Notes under the pieces: generated by a model
Database searches by the model: none
Told to the model about the DNA's origin: nothing
What the model saw: only the letters and a program-made list of their open reading frames with translations
Source: a virus
IMG/VR virus record: IMGVR_UViG_3300045974_000319
Coordinates: 1-37,648 of that record
Strand: one strand, 5' to 3'
DNA length: 37,648 nt
Program-made: the position numbers and the translations under genes
Shown here: positions 23,939 through 32,367 of the stretch, piece after piece
Layout: each line of letters opens with the position of its first letter
How positions within the stretch are numbered: position 1 is the first letter of the stretch

Positions 23939-24180
23939 TTCGCATCTCCTTTCAAATGACCGACAATCAGTTCGATGCACGCCTGCTTTTCCGTCCCACC
24001 CCACAGGATGGACAGTGCCAGGCGCAGCCCGTCTTCCTTGCCGCACTTGAAGGCCGCCTTCCCCTGGAGCTGCTCAACCAGGTCGTTCAACCGTTTCACC
24101 TCGGATGTGAGCGCAGCGGTTTTCGCTTCTTCTTTTCTCAGCATTCCATAGCACTTCCAGAAATCACCGTTGAGGCTCAT
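23935..24180 (-). CDS. Small coiled-coil protein, unknown
   Basis: An 81-aa protein with a heptad helix in the middle (KTAALTSEVKRLNDLVEQLQ) and an amphipathic C-terminal half. No family recognised. Its ATG directly follows the TAG of the zinc-ribbon gene, and its own stop overlaps the next GTG. It therefore belongs to a tightly coupled run of small early genes. Confidence 0.7.
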   Translation of the reverse strand: MSLNGDFWKCYGMLRKEEAKTAALTSEVKRLNDLVEQLQGKAAFKCGKEDGLRLALSILWGGTEKQACIELIVGHLKGDAK

Positions 24181-24465
24181 CTATCCACCATCCGCCGTGA
24201 CCCGTTGGCCATAGCGCTCAATAATTCGCTTGATCGCTTCATCGCCCGGCACCCACGTCCGGTTCGAGCCGCAGATGCTGCAGCGCACATCGAAGAGCGT
24301 CCCTTCGGCGATGCCCAGCACATCCACCTCAGCCGGTTCCTCCACCGTGTCGTCGATCGCCTGGCGGTAGACCCACAGCTGCCGGATCCGGCTTGAATTG
24401 CGCACCACCACGCCCAGCTTATGGCCATTGCTGCATCTCCAATCACTGATCTTTTGTTGACCCAT
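24181..24465 (-). CDS. Zinc-ribbon protein
   Basis: A 94-aa protein with two metal-ligand pairs, WRCSNGHK near residue 10 and RCSICGSN near 63, joined by a beta-rich stretch. This is a zinc-ribbon plan; a nucleic-acid or protein-binding role is likely. Its ATG overlaps the preceding stop (TAATG). Function unknown. Confidence 0.7.
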   Translation of the reverse strand: MGQQKISDWRCSNGHKLGVVVRNSSRIRQLWVYRQAIDDTVEEPAEVDVLGIAEGTLFDVRCSICGSNRTWVPGDEAIKRIIERYGQRVTADGG

Positions 24466-24953
24466 TATTTTTCCTCCTCTCGAGTCACTACCACAAAATC
24501 TCGCGGCACCCAGGCCGCCTCGCGCAGCTCTAACATGCGCTCTTCACCTAAGATGACCAGCTTCACCGGCAGCAGCTTGCCATCCAGGTCGCGCGGCGCT
24601 GCCTTGGGCGCCTGGTGCATCAAACCAATATTCCCATCCAGCCCCGTTTCACCCCAGAACCATTCCGCCGCCTGCACCAGAGCATCGCGCACCGTCAGCC
24701 GATCCATCCACCACAGCGCGCAGACGTTCTCCATCTCAGCTTGGCGCACCAGCTCGCGCGCCATCCAGAAGACCCACAGGTGATGCACGCCCAACGCCTT
24801 CTCCTCATCCACCCGCACCCACAAACTATCCAGCGCTGGACCAGGCACTGCGTCGAGCCACTTGTCGCGTTCCACCGGCTTTCCGCCGCGCATCACATGC
24901 ACCGTCCTCATCCCGCCGCAGTCCAGTTCGTTCTTCACCACCATCTCGTCCAT
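24465..24953 (-). CDS. Unknown early protein
   Basis: A 162-aa acidic protein rich in Trp and Met (HHLWVFWMARELVRQAEMEN; VCALWWMDRLTVRDALVQAA). No known motif stands out. Its ATG directly follows the TAG of the 52-aa gene with GAGGAG before it, and it overlaps the zinc-ribbon start, so it is translated as part of the coupled series. Confidence 0.65.
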   Translation of the reverse strand: MDEMVVKNELDCGGMRTVHVMRGGKPVERDKWLDAVPGPALDSLWVRVDEEKALGVHHLWVFWMARELVRQAEMENVCALWWMDRLTVRDALVQAAEWFWGETGLDGNIGLMHQAPKAAPRDLDGKLLPVKLVILGEERMLELREAAWVPRDFVVVTREEEK

Positions 24954-25112
24954 CTATTTCTCCTCGAGCGTCGGTTCCCCATCTACCAGGTGCACGTTGA
25001 GCAGCGAGATCACCAGGTAAGGATGCTCTTTCTCGCCCCAATACTCGCTCACCCGCGCCTCGACCCCGTTCTTCTTTAACCACGCCAGCACCGCCAGGAT
25101 CAGCTCTTTCAC
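24954..25112 (-). CDS. 52-aa early protein
   Basis: GTG at 25112 overlaps the upstream stop as GTGA, with AAGGGG seven bases before. It encodes MKELILAVLAWLKKNGVEAR, then a short beta hairpin (HPYLVISLLNVHLVDG) and an acidic end. It resembles a small alpha-beta fold but no family is recognised. It fills an otherwise empty gap in a gapless operon, which supports it. Confidence 0.65.
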   Translation of the reverse strand: MKELILAVLAWLKKNGVEARVSEYWGEKEHPYLVISLLNVHLVDGEPTLEEK

Positions 25113-25483
25113 TTCGTTACCCCTTTACGCTTTTCTTCCCACCGGCGATTCTGGACCTGGTAGTAGACTTCCTTTAACTTGTGCAGATCTCTGGCTGTCT
25201 TCGCAAACGCCTTGATAAATTCCGGGTCGTCACACTGGCTTCTCCAGTCCTGATCCAAAAATAGAAACTGGGTAGACAACCACTCCAGCCAATGCACCAA
25301 AACATAGCTGCCAAAAAGATCCAGAATGAACGGGTAAATCTTTTGCGGCGCCCAGCTCAACAGGGTCATCACGATCTGATAATCCGGGATACTGACGGCC
25401 TTTTTGCCACCTTTTAAATCAATGAGTTTGTATTCACTGATCAGGCTGTTGTATGGATAACGTTCTTTTATAATGTCTCTCAC
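25109..25483 (-). CDS. Unknown early protein
   Basis: The start is taken as GTG at 25483, overlapping the upstream stop (GTGA) with GAGGGG before it. The 124-aa product has a charged N-terminus (RDIIKERYPYNSLISEYKLI), a hydrophobic aromatic middle (QKIYPFILDLFGSYVLVHWL) and a basic helical end. No family recognised. The amphipathic middle could be a helix bundle rather than a membrane span. Confidence 0.65.
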   Translation of the reverse strand: MRDIIKERYPYNSLISEYKLIDLKGGKKAVSIPDYQIVMTLLSWAPQKIYPFILDLFGSYVLVHWLEWLSTQFLFLDQDWRSQCDDPEFIKAFAKTARDLHKLKEVYYQVQNRRWEEKRKGVTK

Positions 25484-25968
25484 TTTGATTCCCCTCTCTT
25501 GTTGCTCGTGATCCGCATCTTGCGCCACGCCGCACTGCAGGCCTGGCTGTGACATTTCTGCCACGGCACCCGCGGCACGAACTCAACCCGGCATCCAGGG
25601 TTCGCGCACGGCCTGCTGTCCGCCAGCACCAAAGCCCCTGGTCGCACATGCCCGATCGCCTGGATGCTCACCCGCTCGCTCTTGACCAGCTCATCAGGCG
25701 TCCCGTCGATCGTCGCCCCCAGGCGCATGACTGCCTCGGCCAGCTTCGCGCTCGGCTCCAATTTCCCATTCAGCACATTGCGCAGATAGCGCCAGCCCCA
25801 GCCTGGTTCCTTGCTGGCCAGCACGCTTAGCCGGTCCGCGATCGCCTGCAGGTCCTCCGTATGGATCAGCGCCGCGTCGTGTCCTAACGCCTGTATAACC
25901 TCTTTTAGGGCTAAAGACGTGTTGTAGGTATAAACTTGTGCCTTGACCGCCGTTTTCGTTTCTAACAT
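25480..25968 (-). CDS. HTH plus zinc-finger DNA-binding protein
   Basis: The ATG at 25968 is preferred because AGGAGG stands eight bases before it; an in-frame ATG at 25992 exists. The middle (about 30-95) resembles an XRE-type HTH (RYLRNVLNGKLEPSAKLAEA). The C-terminus has four Cys in a CANPGC and CHSQAC pattern, a small zinc knuckle. The combination suggests a transcription regulator of the early-to-late region. It begins the run of GTGA-coupled genes. Confidence 0.7.
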   Translation of the reverse strand: MLETKTAVKAQVYTYNTSLALKEVIQALGHDAALIHTEDLQAIADRLSVLASKEPGWGWRYLRNVLNGKLEPSAKLAEAVMRLGATIDGTPDELVKSERVSIQAIGHVRPGALVLADSRPCANPGCRVEFVPRVPWQKCHSQACSAAWRKMRITSNKRGESK

Positions 25969-26012
25969 GTTTCTAACCTCCTGAAATGCCATTTCTGAGA
26001 TACCCCACAGGG

Positions 26013-26267
26013 CTATGCTTCAACCATCGCCGCCGCGCGTTCCATAAACGGTTCGGCCTCACCCAACCACAGATCATTCGTCAGCAGTTTCGCGCTCGCC
26101 TCGATGCGCACACCTGCCACAACCAACCCTTCCACATAAGCGCTGGTATGCACATAGCAAAGCGACGGCCGCCTGTTATACTTCTTCTCGTAATAGACCA
26201 CCGCCCGGGTAATCTTGTCCGCCAGCGGACTGCTCGTCCCATCGAACCACAGCATCATCTCTTTCAT
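26013..26267 (-). CDS. Conserved-looking small protein, unknown
   Basis: An 84-aa protein: MLWFDGTSSPLADKITRAVV, then YYEKKYNRRPSLCYVHTSAY and a short C-terminal helix. The layout resembles small proteins of unknown role on mobile elements in Chloroflexota and other bacteria; I recall this style but cannot confirm it here. AAGGAG precedes the ATG. It lies immediately after the FtsK-like gene and may share its function. Confidence 0.65.
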   Translation of the reverse strand: MKEMMLWFDGTSSPLADKITRAVVYYEKKYNRRPSLCYVHTSAYVEGLVVAGVRIEASAKLLTNDLWLGEAEPFMERAAAMVEA

Positions 26268-26289
26268 CGCTACTACTCCTTGTGTGTCT

Positions 26290-28305
26290 CTAAAAAACGA
26301 TATCTTCAGTGCCCTGGGTAGTAGTATTACAGGTAGTACTACCCTGGGTCATGCCCTTCAGCGCATCCCGCACCGCTTCGAAGGCGCTGCCGCCCGCGTA
26401 GCCAAACACCGTGCGCTGGATCTCCGCCATGCTGCTCCCCGTCCGCGCCATCCCCCGGATGCGTTCCGTGCGCTCGTCGATCACGTCCTGGCTCGTCACC
26501 GTCAGCCAGTCTGGCGCAGGTAAAGCCATCACCGGCCGCCGCGCTAAAAACTCTCGGATCTGCTCATCGCTCGGATGGAAGGCCACGCCCTTCTCCACCA
26601 CCGTCCCGAGCTGCGCGATGAACTGGTGTTCCTCTAAAACTTCCGCCCCGTGCGTATCCAGCGCTGCCTGGCTGACGGCTGCATTGCGCACCCGAAACAC
26701 CATCCGCCCGCAGTTGTCGCGCACGATCAGCCCGGGCTGCGCCAGCGTGCGGTAAGTCGGGTCCGTTGTGGCTGCCACAAAGCAGATCCCAAACTTGCGT
26801 CCCTTGCTCGTGATGTGGATCGCCGCGCGCCAGATCCGTCCGCTCAGCGTGCCGTTAGCGCTGTTGGCCAGGCTGACCAGCTCGTCGATCATCACCATCA
26901 ACCGCGGGCCATGACCGCTGCTGTTCGCCAGCCGTGACCAGGTTGAAACGCCCATACGCTGCAGCAGCGTATCGCGCCGCTCAGCCTCATCCACCACTGC
27001 CTCCAGCGCGTTGGCAATCTCAACCGGCCCGCCGTGCACCTCGATCAAATTGGCATGCCCATGCAGCGGCGCGAAATCCCCACCGGCGTCATTCATCAGG
27101 ATCAACTGCCAACCGCTCACCAGCGCCAGGCATGCCAGCGGACGTAAGCCGTCGATCGTCTTGCCGCTGCCACTCGTTCCCGCCACCAGTAAATGCGGCG
27201 TGCGTTCCGGGTCCAGCAGGATGCCCTGCCTGGATGCCCCGATGCCCAACGGCAGCGCGCCGCCCTGCCAGGTTTCCAGGGAGGCCCACGGCGCCATAAA
27301 CGGCAGGACTGCTTCAGCCAGGGGCTCCTCGATCGGCTCAGTGCCGCTGTTTGCCATCCCCGCGGCGATCCTCGATCCCGCCGCCGATTTACCACCCTGG
27401 GCCAGCGCCCGAATCGCGCTCACCTTCTGCTCATTCTCCGTCACGCGCATCTGGGTGGCCGTCTCAGGCAGTCTGGGGCTTTTCGGATCCAGCACCGGCC
27501 ACAATCCCCGGTCCGGGTTAACCACGCGGTGATCCATGACCATCACCGGCGCCGACCCATCCAGGCCGCGTTGCACTACGCGCATCCGTGTCCACTCCAC
27601 TGCTCCGAAGGCCGCCATCACCGTCAGCGCCACGATCAACAACAGCGGCAACGCTCCCCAATAATCTTTGAACGTATCCTGGACGTAGGTGCGCAGCTGC
27701 TCCTGTTTGAGCTGCTCACTGGCCAGACCGGCCTGCACGGCCTGGCTCGTCGAGAGCGCCTGCGCTCCGGCTGCGTCTGCTGTCGCCTGGCGGTTCACGG
27801 CCTCCTGCGTCCAGCTCAGGTAGATTCCATTCGCCTGCTGGGTCGAAGACCAGGACTGCGCCGTCGCTGTCACCTGCTGCGCCTGGCCAGTCTGCAGGAT
27901 CACATACGCGCGCTGCTCCGCTGCCTGGGTCGCCTGCGCCGCGCGTTCGTCAGCCTGCTGCGTGATCACCACGGACGACTGGGTCGCCTGGATGGCCGCC
28001 TGCGTCGCTCGCTGCTCCCGCCCCTGTTCTTCAGCCGTTGCTTCCCAGCGCGCCGCATCCGCGGTTTGTTGGGCAGCCTGGCTGGTGGCTGCGGCCATGG
28101 CGCTGCGGTACTTCGCCGCCTCCGCTGTGATCGCCACTACCTGGCCGGTTGCCGTCGCGTACATCACGCTCTGCGTGCTGCGGTAAGCTTGCTCGGTCGG
28201 TCCCACCGTGGCCACCGGTCGTAGCAGATCCACGCCCGCACCGGCCGTGTCGCATCCCGCCAAAAAGAACAACATCATTCCCATAACGATCCACTTCGCC
28301 TTCAT
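26290..28305 (-). CDS. Lipoprotein-anchored FtsK/SpoIIIE-type DNA translocase
   Basis: A 671-aa protein. Residues 1-18 are a lipoprotein signal with lipobox LAGC. A long Ala/Gln/Thr-rich stalk follows (about 35-205), then one membrane span (about 215-235, LLLIVALTVMAAFGAVEW). The cytoplasmic part carries Walker A GTSGSGKT (about 373) and Walker B RLMVMIDEL (about 465), and C-terminal helices like a DNA-binding winged domain. FtsK-type pumps move double-stranded DNA and act as transfer proteins on conjugative plasmids and actinomycete elements. A copy with a lipobox stalk in a phage is unusual. It forms a membrane cluster with the two upstream genes. Confidence 0.82.
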   Translation of the reverse strand: MKAKWIVMGMMLFFLAGCDTAGAGVDLLRPVATVGPTEQAYRSTQSVMYATATGQVVAITAEAAKYRSAMAAATSQAAQQTADAARWEATAEEQGREQRATQAAIQATQSSVVITQQADERAAQATQAAEQRAYVILQTGQAQQVTATAQSWSSTQQANGIYLSWTQEAVNRQATADAAGAQALSTSQAVQAGLASEQLKQEQLRTYVQDTFKDYWGALPLLLIVALTVMAAFGAVEWTRMRVVQRGLDGSAPVMVMDHRVVNPDRGLWPVLDPKSPRLPETATQMRVTENEQKVSAIRALAQGGKSAAGSRIAAGMANSGTEPIEEPLAEAVLPFMAPWASLETWQGGALPLGIGASRQGILLDPERTPHLLVAGTSGSGKTIDGLRPLACLALVSGWQLILMNDAGGDFAPLHGHANLIEVHGGPVEIANALEAVVDEAERRDTLLQRMGVSTWSRLANSSGHGPRLMVMIDELVSLANSANGTLSGRIWRAAIHITSKGRKFGICFVAATTDPTYRTLAQPGLIVRDNCGRMVFRVRNAAVSQAALDTHGAEVLEEHQFIAQLGTVVEKGVAFHPSDEQIREFLARRPVMALPAPDWLTVTSQDVIDERTERIRGMARTGSSMAEIQRTVFGYAGGSAFEAVRDALKGMTQGSTTCNTTTQGTEDIVF

Positions 28306-28316
28306 AAGTTCCTTCC

Positions 28317-28814
28317 TTACCAGGTCACCGGAAAATCATCATCGTCCGGGTTAACCTGCTTCCGTTTCACTTCCACCAGGCTCTTCGTCTCCGCGGGCTG
28401 GTTCATTTCCTTAAGCATCTTCAAAATCTGCAGCTGCACCAATTGCTGCATCGGGTCTCCCGTCAACTGCAGGCCAGGTCCTTCCTTTTCCCAGTGCGCA
28501 TTTGGCCCGCTCTTCCACTTGCCTGGGATCACCCGCGCCGGATTGGCTGCCACAATTTCATTCTCCGCATGTCTCCGCATCAGGTCCCAGCGGATGATCA
28601 AAATCACCAGGGCCAGAACCAGCACTGCCAGGACGATCACCACAATCGTCAAACCCACGCTGCTCACCGTCTGCCCGGCCGATGCCATCTGTGCCGCTCG
28701 CGCCGCCTCGATGGCTGCCTGGGCCTGCTGTGCGCTCGCCACGTTATTGCTGATCGACGATCCCAATACCAGCATCACGATTACCGCCAGTAGTATCACC
28801 ATGATCCAGAGCAT
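28317..28814 (-). CDS. Two-span membrane protein next to the FtsK-like gene
   Basis: A 165-aa protein with spans at about 3-19 and 52-75, an Ala/Gln-rich stretch between them, and a soluble C-terminal half (GKWKSGPNAHWEKEGPGLQL). The Ala/Gln linker echoes the stalk of the FtsK-like protein. It likely partners with that protein at the membrane. AAAGGA lies upstream of the ATG; the gene overlaps the preceding ORF by 71 bases. Confidence 0.7.
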   Translation of the reverse strand: MLWIMVILLAVIVMLVLGSSISNNVASAQQAQAAIEAARAAQMASAGQTVSSVGLTIVVIVLAVLVLALVILIIRWDLMRRHAENEIVAANPARVIPGKWKSGPNAHWEKEGPGLQLTGDPMQQLVQLQILKMLKEMNQPAETKSLVEVKRKQVNPDDDDFPVTW

Positions 28815-28932
28815 TTTTCCGATTCCTTTCTTCTTCAGCTCTCGAAATCCGACCCGATAAAATGCAGATGCTGATCACGCAAACGCCCACAAATGCACCA
28901 ATTCCCGCCAAAATCGCCCACAAAAGCCACAT
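28744..28932 (-). CDS. Small single-span membrane protein
   Basis: A 62-aa protein with an N-terminal membrane span (WAILAGIGAFVGVCVISICI) and a polar, charged tail. AGGAGG four bases before the ATG is among the best ribosome sites of the window. It overlaps the next gene by 71 bases, so its polar tail is less certain than its start. First gene of the membrane/FtsK operon. Confidence 0.55.
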   Translation of the reverse strand: MWLLWAILAGIGAFVGVCVISICILSGRISRAEEERNRKNALDHGDTTGGNRDAGIGIVDQQ

Positions 28933-28977
28933 ACGCCCTCCTAAAATCGCTTATTCATCTCTCTTTATTACCCGTTT

Positions 28978-29005
28978 ATTACAAATGTTAAAGAAACTTT
29001 TTCAA
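28978..29005 (-). promoter_or_regulatory. Promoter for the membrane/FtsK operon
   Basis: Minus-strand TTGAAA (29005-29000), a 16-base spacer and TGTAAT (28983-28978), each one base from consensus. It lies about 46 bases before the ATG at 28932 and just below the GTGAACTT cluster, whose binding protein could control it. Confidence 0.5.
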
Positions 29006-29014
29006 ACGAAGCCC

Positions 29015-29376
29015 GTGAACTTCCGATTCTGAAGTTCACACTAAGTTCACGCGATCTTCACCTTGACCAATAGCAGGCTTGACCACACCCTTAGAAAAAA
29101 AAGCGCGTCACTCATGTTAGTTAACAAGAGTTCAATGTATTCACAGGTATTGTGAATAAAATGATGCAAAATGGCCCTTCCAACCCCCCGCACCCCCCCT
29201 ATTACCAATGATTCCAATGTTAAAGAGCCGTGTGAACTTGTGAACTTCGTTAACTTCCATGGGGGGATACACATTGTGATTTAGTCTTTTTTCTTCCTTT
29301 TGACCCGTTTTCGCCGTTTTTTCGCCCTGCACAAAGTCAGCAGCCGCATGGAAGTTAACGAAGTTCACAAGTTCAC
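29015..29376. other. Candidate replication origin with GTGAACTT iterons
   Basis: GTGAACTT or its complement occurs at 29015, 29032, 29043, 29232, 29240, 29361 and 29369, with GTTAACTT at 29249 and its complement mirrored. The region has no convincing gene. It holds a T-rich stretch (about 29285-29325), a C-rich run near 29190 and a long inverted repeat. It lies directly after the primase-helicase gene. An eighth GTGAACTT is at 32569, upstream of that gene. An origin or autoregulatory site is inferred. Confidence 0.55.
29232..29376. repeat. 30-bp perfect inverted repeat
   Basis: 29232-29261 and 29347-29376 are exact reverse complements (30 of 30), separated by 85 bases. Each arm consists of two GTGAACTT units, a GTTAACTT unit and CCATG. 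The loop is too long for a terminator. Exact identity over 30 bases in non-coding DNA implies selection or recent duplication. Confidence 0.9.
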
Positions 29377-29397
29377 CGGGTTTGTTAAGGTTGTGGT

Positions 29398-32367
29398 TCA
29401 TAGTTCCATCGCTTCCTGGACGGGCTTTATTGGTTTGTTTTCCGTAACCTTCGGACCGAAGTCCGCCGGGTTGATTCCATACCGCGTCGTCAGCCCTTCC
29501 ATGCGCGGTCCGTTCCAATACACCCAGAATCCATCCCGCCGCCGTTCACTCACCTTCAGCTGCAGATCTGCCCGGATGATCCGTCCGATGCGCTGGCTCT
29601 TCAAGCCTTCTTTGTTTGATTTTTTACTCTCATCCTCCTCTTCGCCGGTGTCGTTCATTTCATCCATCAACTCGTTGGCAATCTTGGTGATGTCTCCCAC
29701 CTTGATCAGTTCAGACCCGTCCGCCTCGATCTTGACCATCTTGGCGCGCAGATCCGGGTACTGGTAGATCTTCCACATCGCCTCGAGCACGCGCGCGCCG
29801 ATGGTCATGCTCTGTGACAGGATCGTTTCCCGGTAGTATTCGCGCAGCGTGGTGCGGATCTCTTCCTGTTGGATCGGGTCTTCTTTGGCCAGGGCCAGCA
29901 GCGGACCGGCGACCTGGTTGAGACGTGCGCTGATCGTCATGTCGTACATATCAAAATCAATCGGGATCTCCGGCTGCCAGGTCTCCAGACGCCACCGGCA
30001 GAGCAGGTTGCGAATCGCCTGCGCCCTGGCCCGGATCTCGGGTGTCACCGAGAGCGGCACGTTGGCTGCCTTTAACTCCGTCATTTCCCTTGGGTTGAGT
30101 TTCAGCGTCAGCGACCTGGTGCCCACGGCATCATCCCGGAACTCCTTGCGCATTCCGATCAGCTTCGGACAGAACGTCTGGAAGGAGACCTCTTCCCAGT
30201 CCTTATCCCCGTTGGCATTGGTCACTTCCATCGTGCGCCAGATCGGGTTTCCTCTCATCGCTCCCAGGTTTAAGAACTTGATCATGTCGTTCTCGGTGTC
30301 ACTGGCTTCCAGATCTGCCTCATCCATGAGAACCACGCCCTTATAGCGTTCGAGCGCCCTGAACAGACTGCTGGTGGACCCAGCCCCGTTGGCTGTCATC
30401 GTCCTGTAACTCAGCATCCCGATGCGCTTGATCAGCTCGCTCTTGCCAGATCCGGCGCCGCCCATTGCGCGTAGATAGATGACCGTCTCGAAGCAGTCGT
30501 AGACCCAGGTGGACAGCACCCAGTAAGCGATCAGCCCCGCGGCCTGGTCACTCGGCAGGATGTAGAGACTGCTCACGTACATCTTGATGTAAACAATCAG
30601 TTCAGCCAGGCTCTTGCGTTCACCCAGACCACTCGGAAATGAAACCGCCCCGGAATGCAGTGTGTTGTTGGGTGGGTATGGCAAATAGCAGCGGCCTTCG
30701 ATGTTCACAGAGTCCCCGCTCGCGATGCGACCGTTCGGATCCCGCCAAGCCAGGCCTGCGCGGTCGTCCTCCATGTTGTAGAGGTATTCGATCAGCCAGC
30801 CGTCCACCATCCCACCCCAGGTGTAGATCGGGTCGCCGTGCGCCTGGTCTTCTTTCTTGGCCTGCTGCAGCGCCTTGAGCATGCCATCCAGATCGCGCGT
30901 GCCAACGCCCAGCAGCTTGGCAATCTGGGTGCGGTACTGGCTCATCTTCATCTTGTCCAGCCTGGCCACCACATTCAACGCTTCCATCTGTGCCTGGTCG
31001 CGCTCGGCGCCGCGCTGGTGGCCAGCCCAATCACACATGGCCAGCAGATAAGTTGGCGTCTCGGAGAACACGCCGCGCAGCGTGGCGATCTGTGCCTCCG
31101 TGGTCAACCCCGCGCCTGTCATCGCTCGCAGCAGGTCGTTGGCGTCCTTCACAGAGTGCACCTGGTTGTCGGCATCCTTGAAGCTGTTGAGCTCGTCGCC
31201 CAGCGGCCAGCGCATCTGGTGACTGACTGCCGCCGTGTAGTGCGCTGCCCGGGCTGTGTTCTGGCGCACCTGCACGGTTGCATCGGCTGGGACGTCCCAC
31301 TTGACCGCGCTTGGGTTCGTCCAGGGCAGAAGCCGCACCGATGGGTCCAATGCTCCGCTCAATCTCCAGGATGCCAGCACGCCCGTCACATCTGCATCCG
31401 TTCCAATGTAAATTGTCTTGTGCTTCTTCAGCGTCTCTGCCAGCTCTTCATCCTGCGCTACGCCTGCCAGTGCAATCGCTGCCACGTCCAGCTGTCCCAG
31501 GCTGATCGCGTCCGCCTGGCCTTCGACAACCACCACATCGTCCACCGATGGGTTGTATGCCTGGTTGAAATACACCTGGCGTTTGCCCACCAATGCTTCG
31601 GGCAGGTTGTAGTGAAACTTCTCGTGGATCCCGCGCGCACTCAGATAGCGCACCCGACCGGCGCGCACATGGGCGTACACCAGGCGAGAACGGCCCACCA
31701 TCCCCGGCACGTATCCATTCGCGATCCATTCGTCATTCAGCTGGATGCCATGGCGCTTGGCCCAATCGATGACGTTGCCATTCATGCCCAGGATCGAGAC
31801 GGCCGCGGGGCTGTCCAGATCAACGCCTGCCATCTGCAGTTCACTGCGCATCTCTGCGCGTTCTTCCTTCGTGCCTTCGCCGCTGTAGCCCAGCATGGCC
31901 ATGCGCAGCGTGCCCGGCTCAATCTCGCCCGCATCGTCGAGCTTGTCACCTGTCCAACCTCGCCCCATGGCATAGGCCTGCGCGTCTGCGCTCTTCCAGA
32001 ACCATCTCACAAAGACGCGCTGTGCCACGTCCAACACTTCCTCACGTGCTCGGGCTGCCATGCGTTGATTGTGATCCTCACCTTTCCACGTTGGCTCAGG
32101 GATGTTCGCCTGACGGCAAAGCAGTTCAATTGCTTCTTTGAAGTCGCATCCGCGCCGCTTCTCAATCCACCCGATGACATCCCCCCATTCGCCGTGTGTG
32201 TTCCAGAAGTACATTTGCTTGGAAACATTCACGACCAATCCGCCCGTGCTGGGTGTGGTGCACTTGCGATAGATCCCGCGTTTGGGCAGTGGGTACCCGT
32301 CCGCCTCGATCACATCCTCGATGCGTAGTTTGTTTTTGATCTGCTCAACAACATCAATGTCAGTCAT
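29398..32367 (-). CDS. Primase-helicase (Toprim plus AAA+/D5-like)
   Basis: A 989-aa protein. Residues 1-75 resemble a DnaG-type N-terminal zinc domain (IEDVIEADGYPLPKRGIYRK; WGDVIGWIEKRRGCDFKEAI) but the usual CHC2 metal ligands are missing. A Toprim domain follows (about 250-330): VVVVEGQADAIS with its Glu and IGTDADVTG with the DxD-like acids. The C-terminal helicase-like part has Walker A GGAGSGKS (about 635) and Walker B VVLMDEADL (about 680). It should prime and unwind DNA for phage or plasmid replication. AGGAGAC precedes the ATG. Confidence 0.85.
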   Translation of the reverse strand: MTDIDVVEQIKNKLRIEDVIEADGYPLPKRGIYRKCTTPSTGGLVVNVSKQMYFWNTHGEWGDVIGWIEKRRGCDFKEAIELLCRQANIPEPTWKGEDHNQRMAARAREEVLDVAQRVFVRWFWKSADAQAYAMGRGWTGDKLDDAGEIEPGTLRMAMLGYSGEGTKEERAEMRSELQMAGVDLDSPAAVSILGMNGNVIDWAKRHGIQLNDEWIANGYVPGMVGRSRLVYAHVRAGRVRYLSARGIHEKFHYNLPEALVGKRQVYFNQAYNPSVDDVVVVEGQADAISLGQLDVAAIALAGVAQDEELAETLKKHKTIYIGTDADVTGVLASWRLSGALDPSVRLLPWTNPSAVKWDVPADATVQVRQNTARAAHYTAAVSHQMRWPLGDELNSFKDADNQVHSVKDANDLLRAMTGAGLTTEAQIATLRGVFSETPTYLLAMCDWAGHQRGAERDQAQMEALNVVARLDKMKMSQYRTQIAKLLGVGTRDLDGMLKALQQAKKEDQAHGDPIYTWGGMVDGWLIEYLYNMEDDRAGLAWRDPNGRIASGDSVNIEGRCYLPYPPNNTLHSGAVSFPSGLGERKSLAELIVYIKMYVSSLYILPSDQAAGLIAYWVLSTWVYDCFETVIYLRAMGGAGSGKSELIKRIGMLSYRTMTANGAGSTSSLFRALERYKGVVLMDEADLEASDTENDMIKFLNLGAMRGNPIWRTMEVTNANGDKDWEEVSFQTFCPKLIGMRKEFRDDAVGTRSLTLKLNPREMTELKAANVPLSVTPEIRARAQAIRNLLCRWRLETWQPEIPIDFDMYDMTISARLNQVAGPLLALAKEDPIQQEEIRTTLREYYRETILSQSMTIGARVLEAMWKIYQYPDLRAKMVKIEADGSELIKVGDITKIANELMDEMNDTGEEEDESKKSNKEGLKSQRIGRIIRADLQLKVSERRRDGFWVYWNGPRMEGLTTRYGINPADFGPKVTENKPIKPVQEAMEL

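Noticed and set aside
27193-28224. A 343-codon plus-strand open frame
   Set aside because: Antisense to the FtsK-like gene; the Leu/Arg/His-rich product is typical of shadow frames.
29047-29518. Two minus-strand frames across the iteron region
   Set aside because: They run through the inverted repeat and overlap the end of the primase gene, lack good ribosome sites and have no protein-like composition.
30655-32328. A 557-codon plus-strand open frame
   Set aside because: Exact antisense shadow of the primase-helicase gene, whose motifs and ribosome site are convincing.
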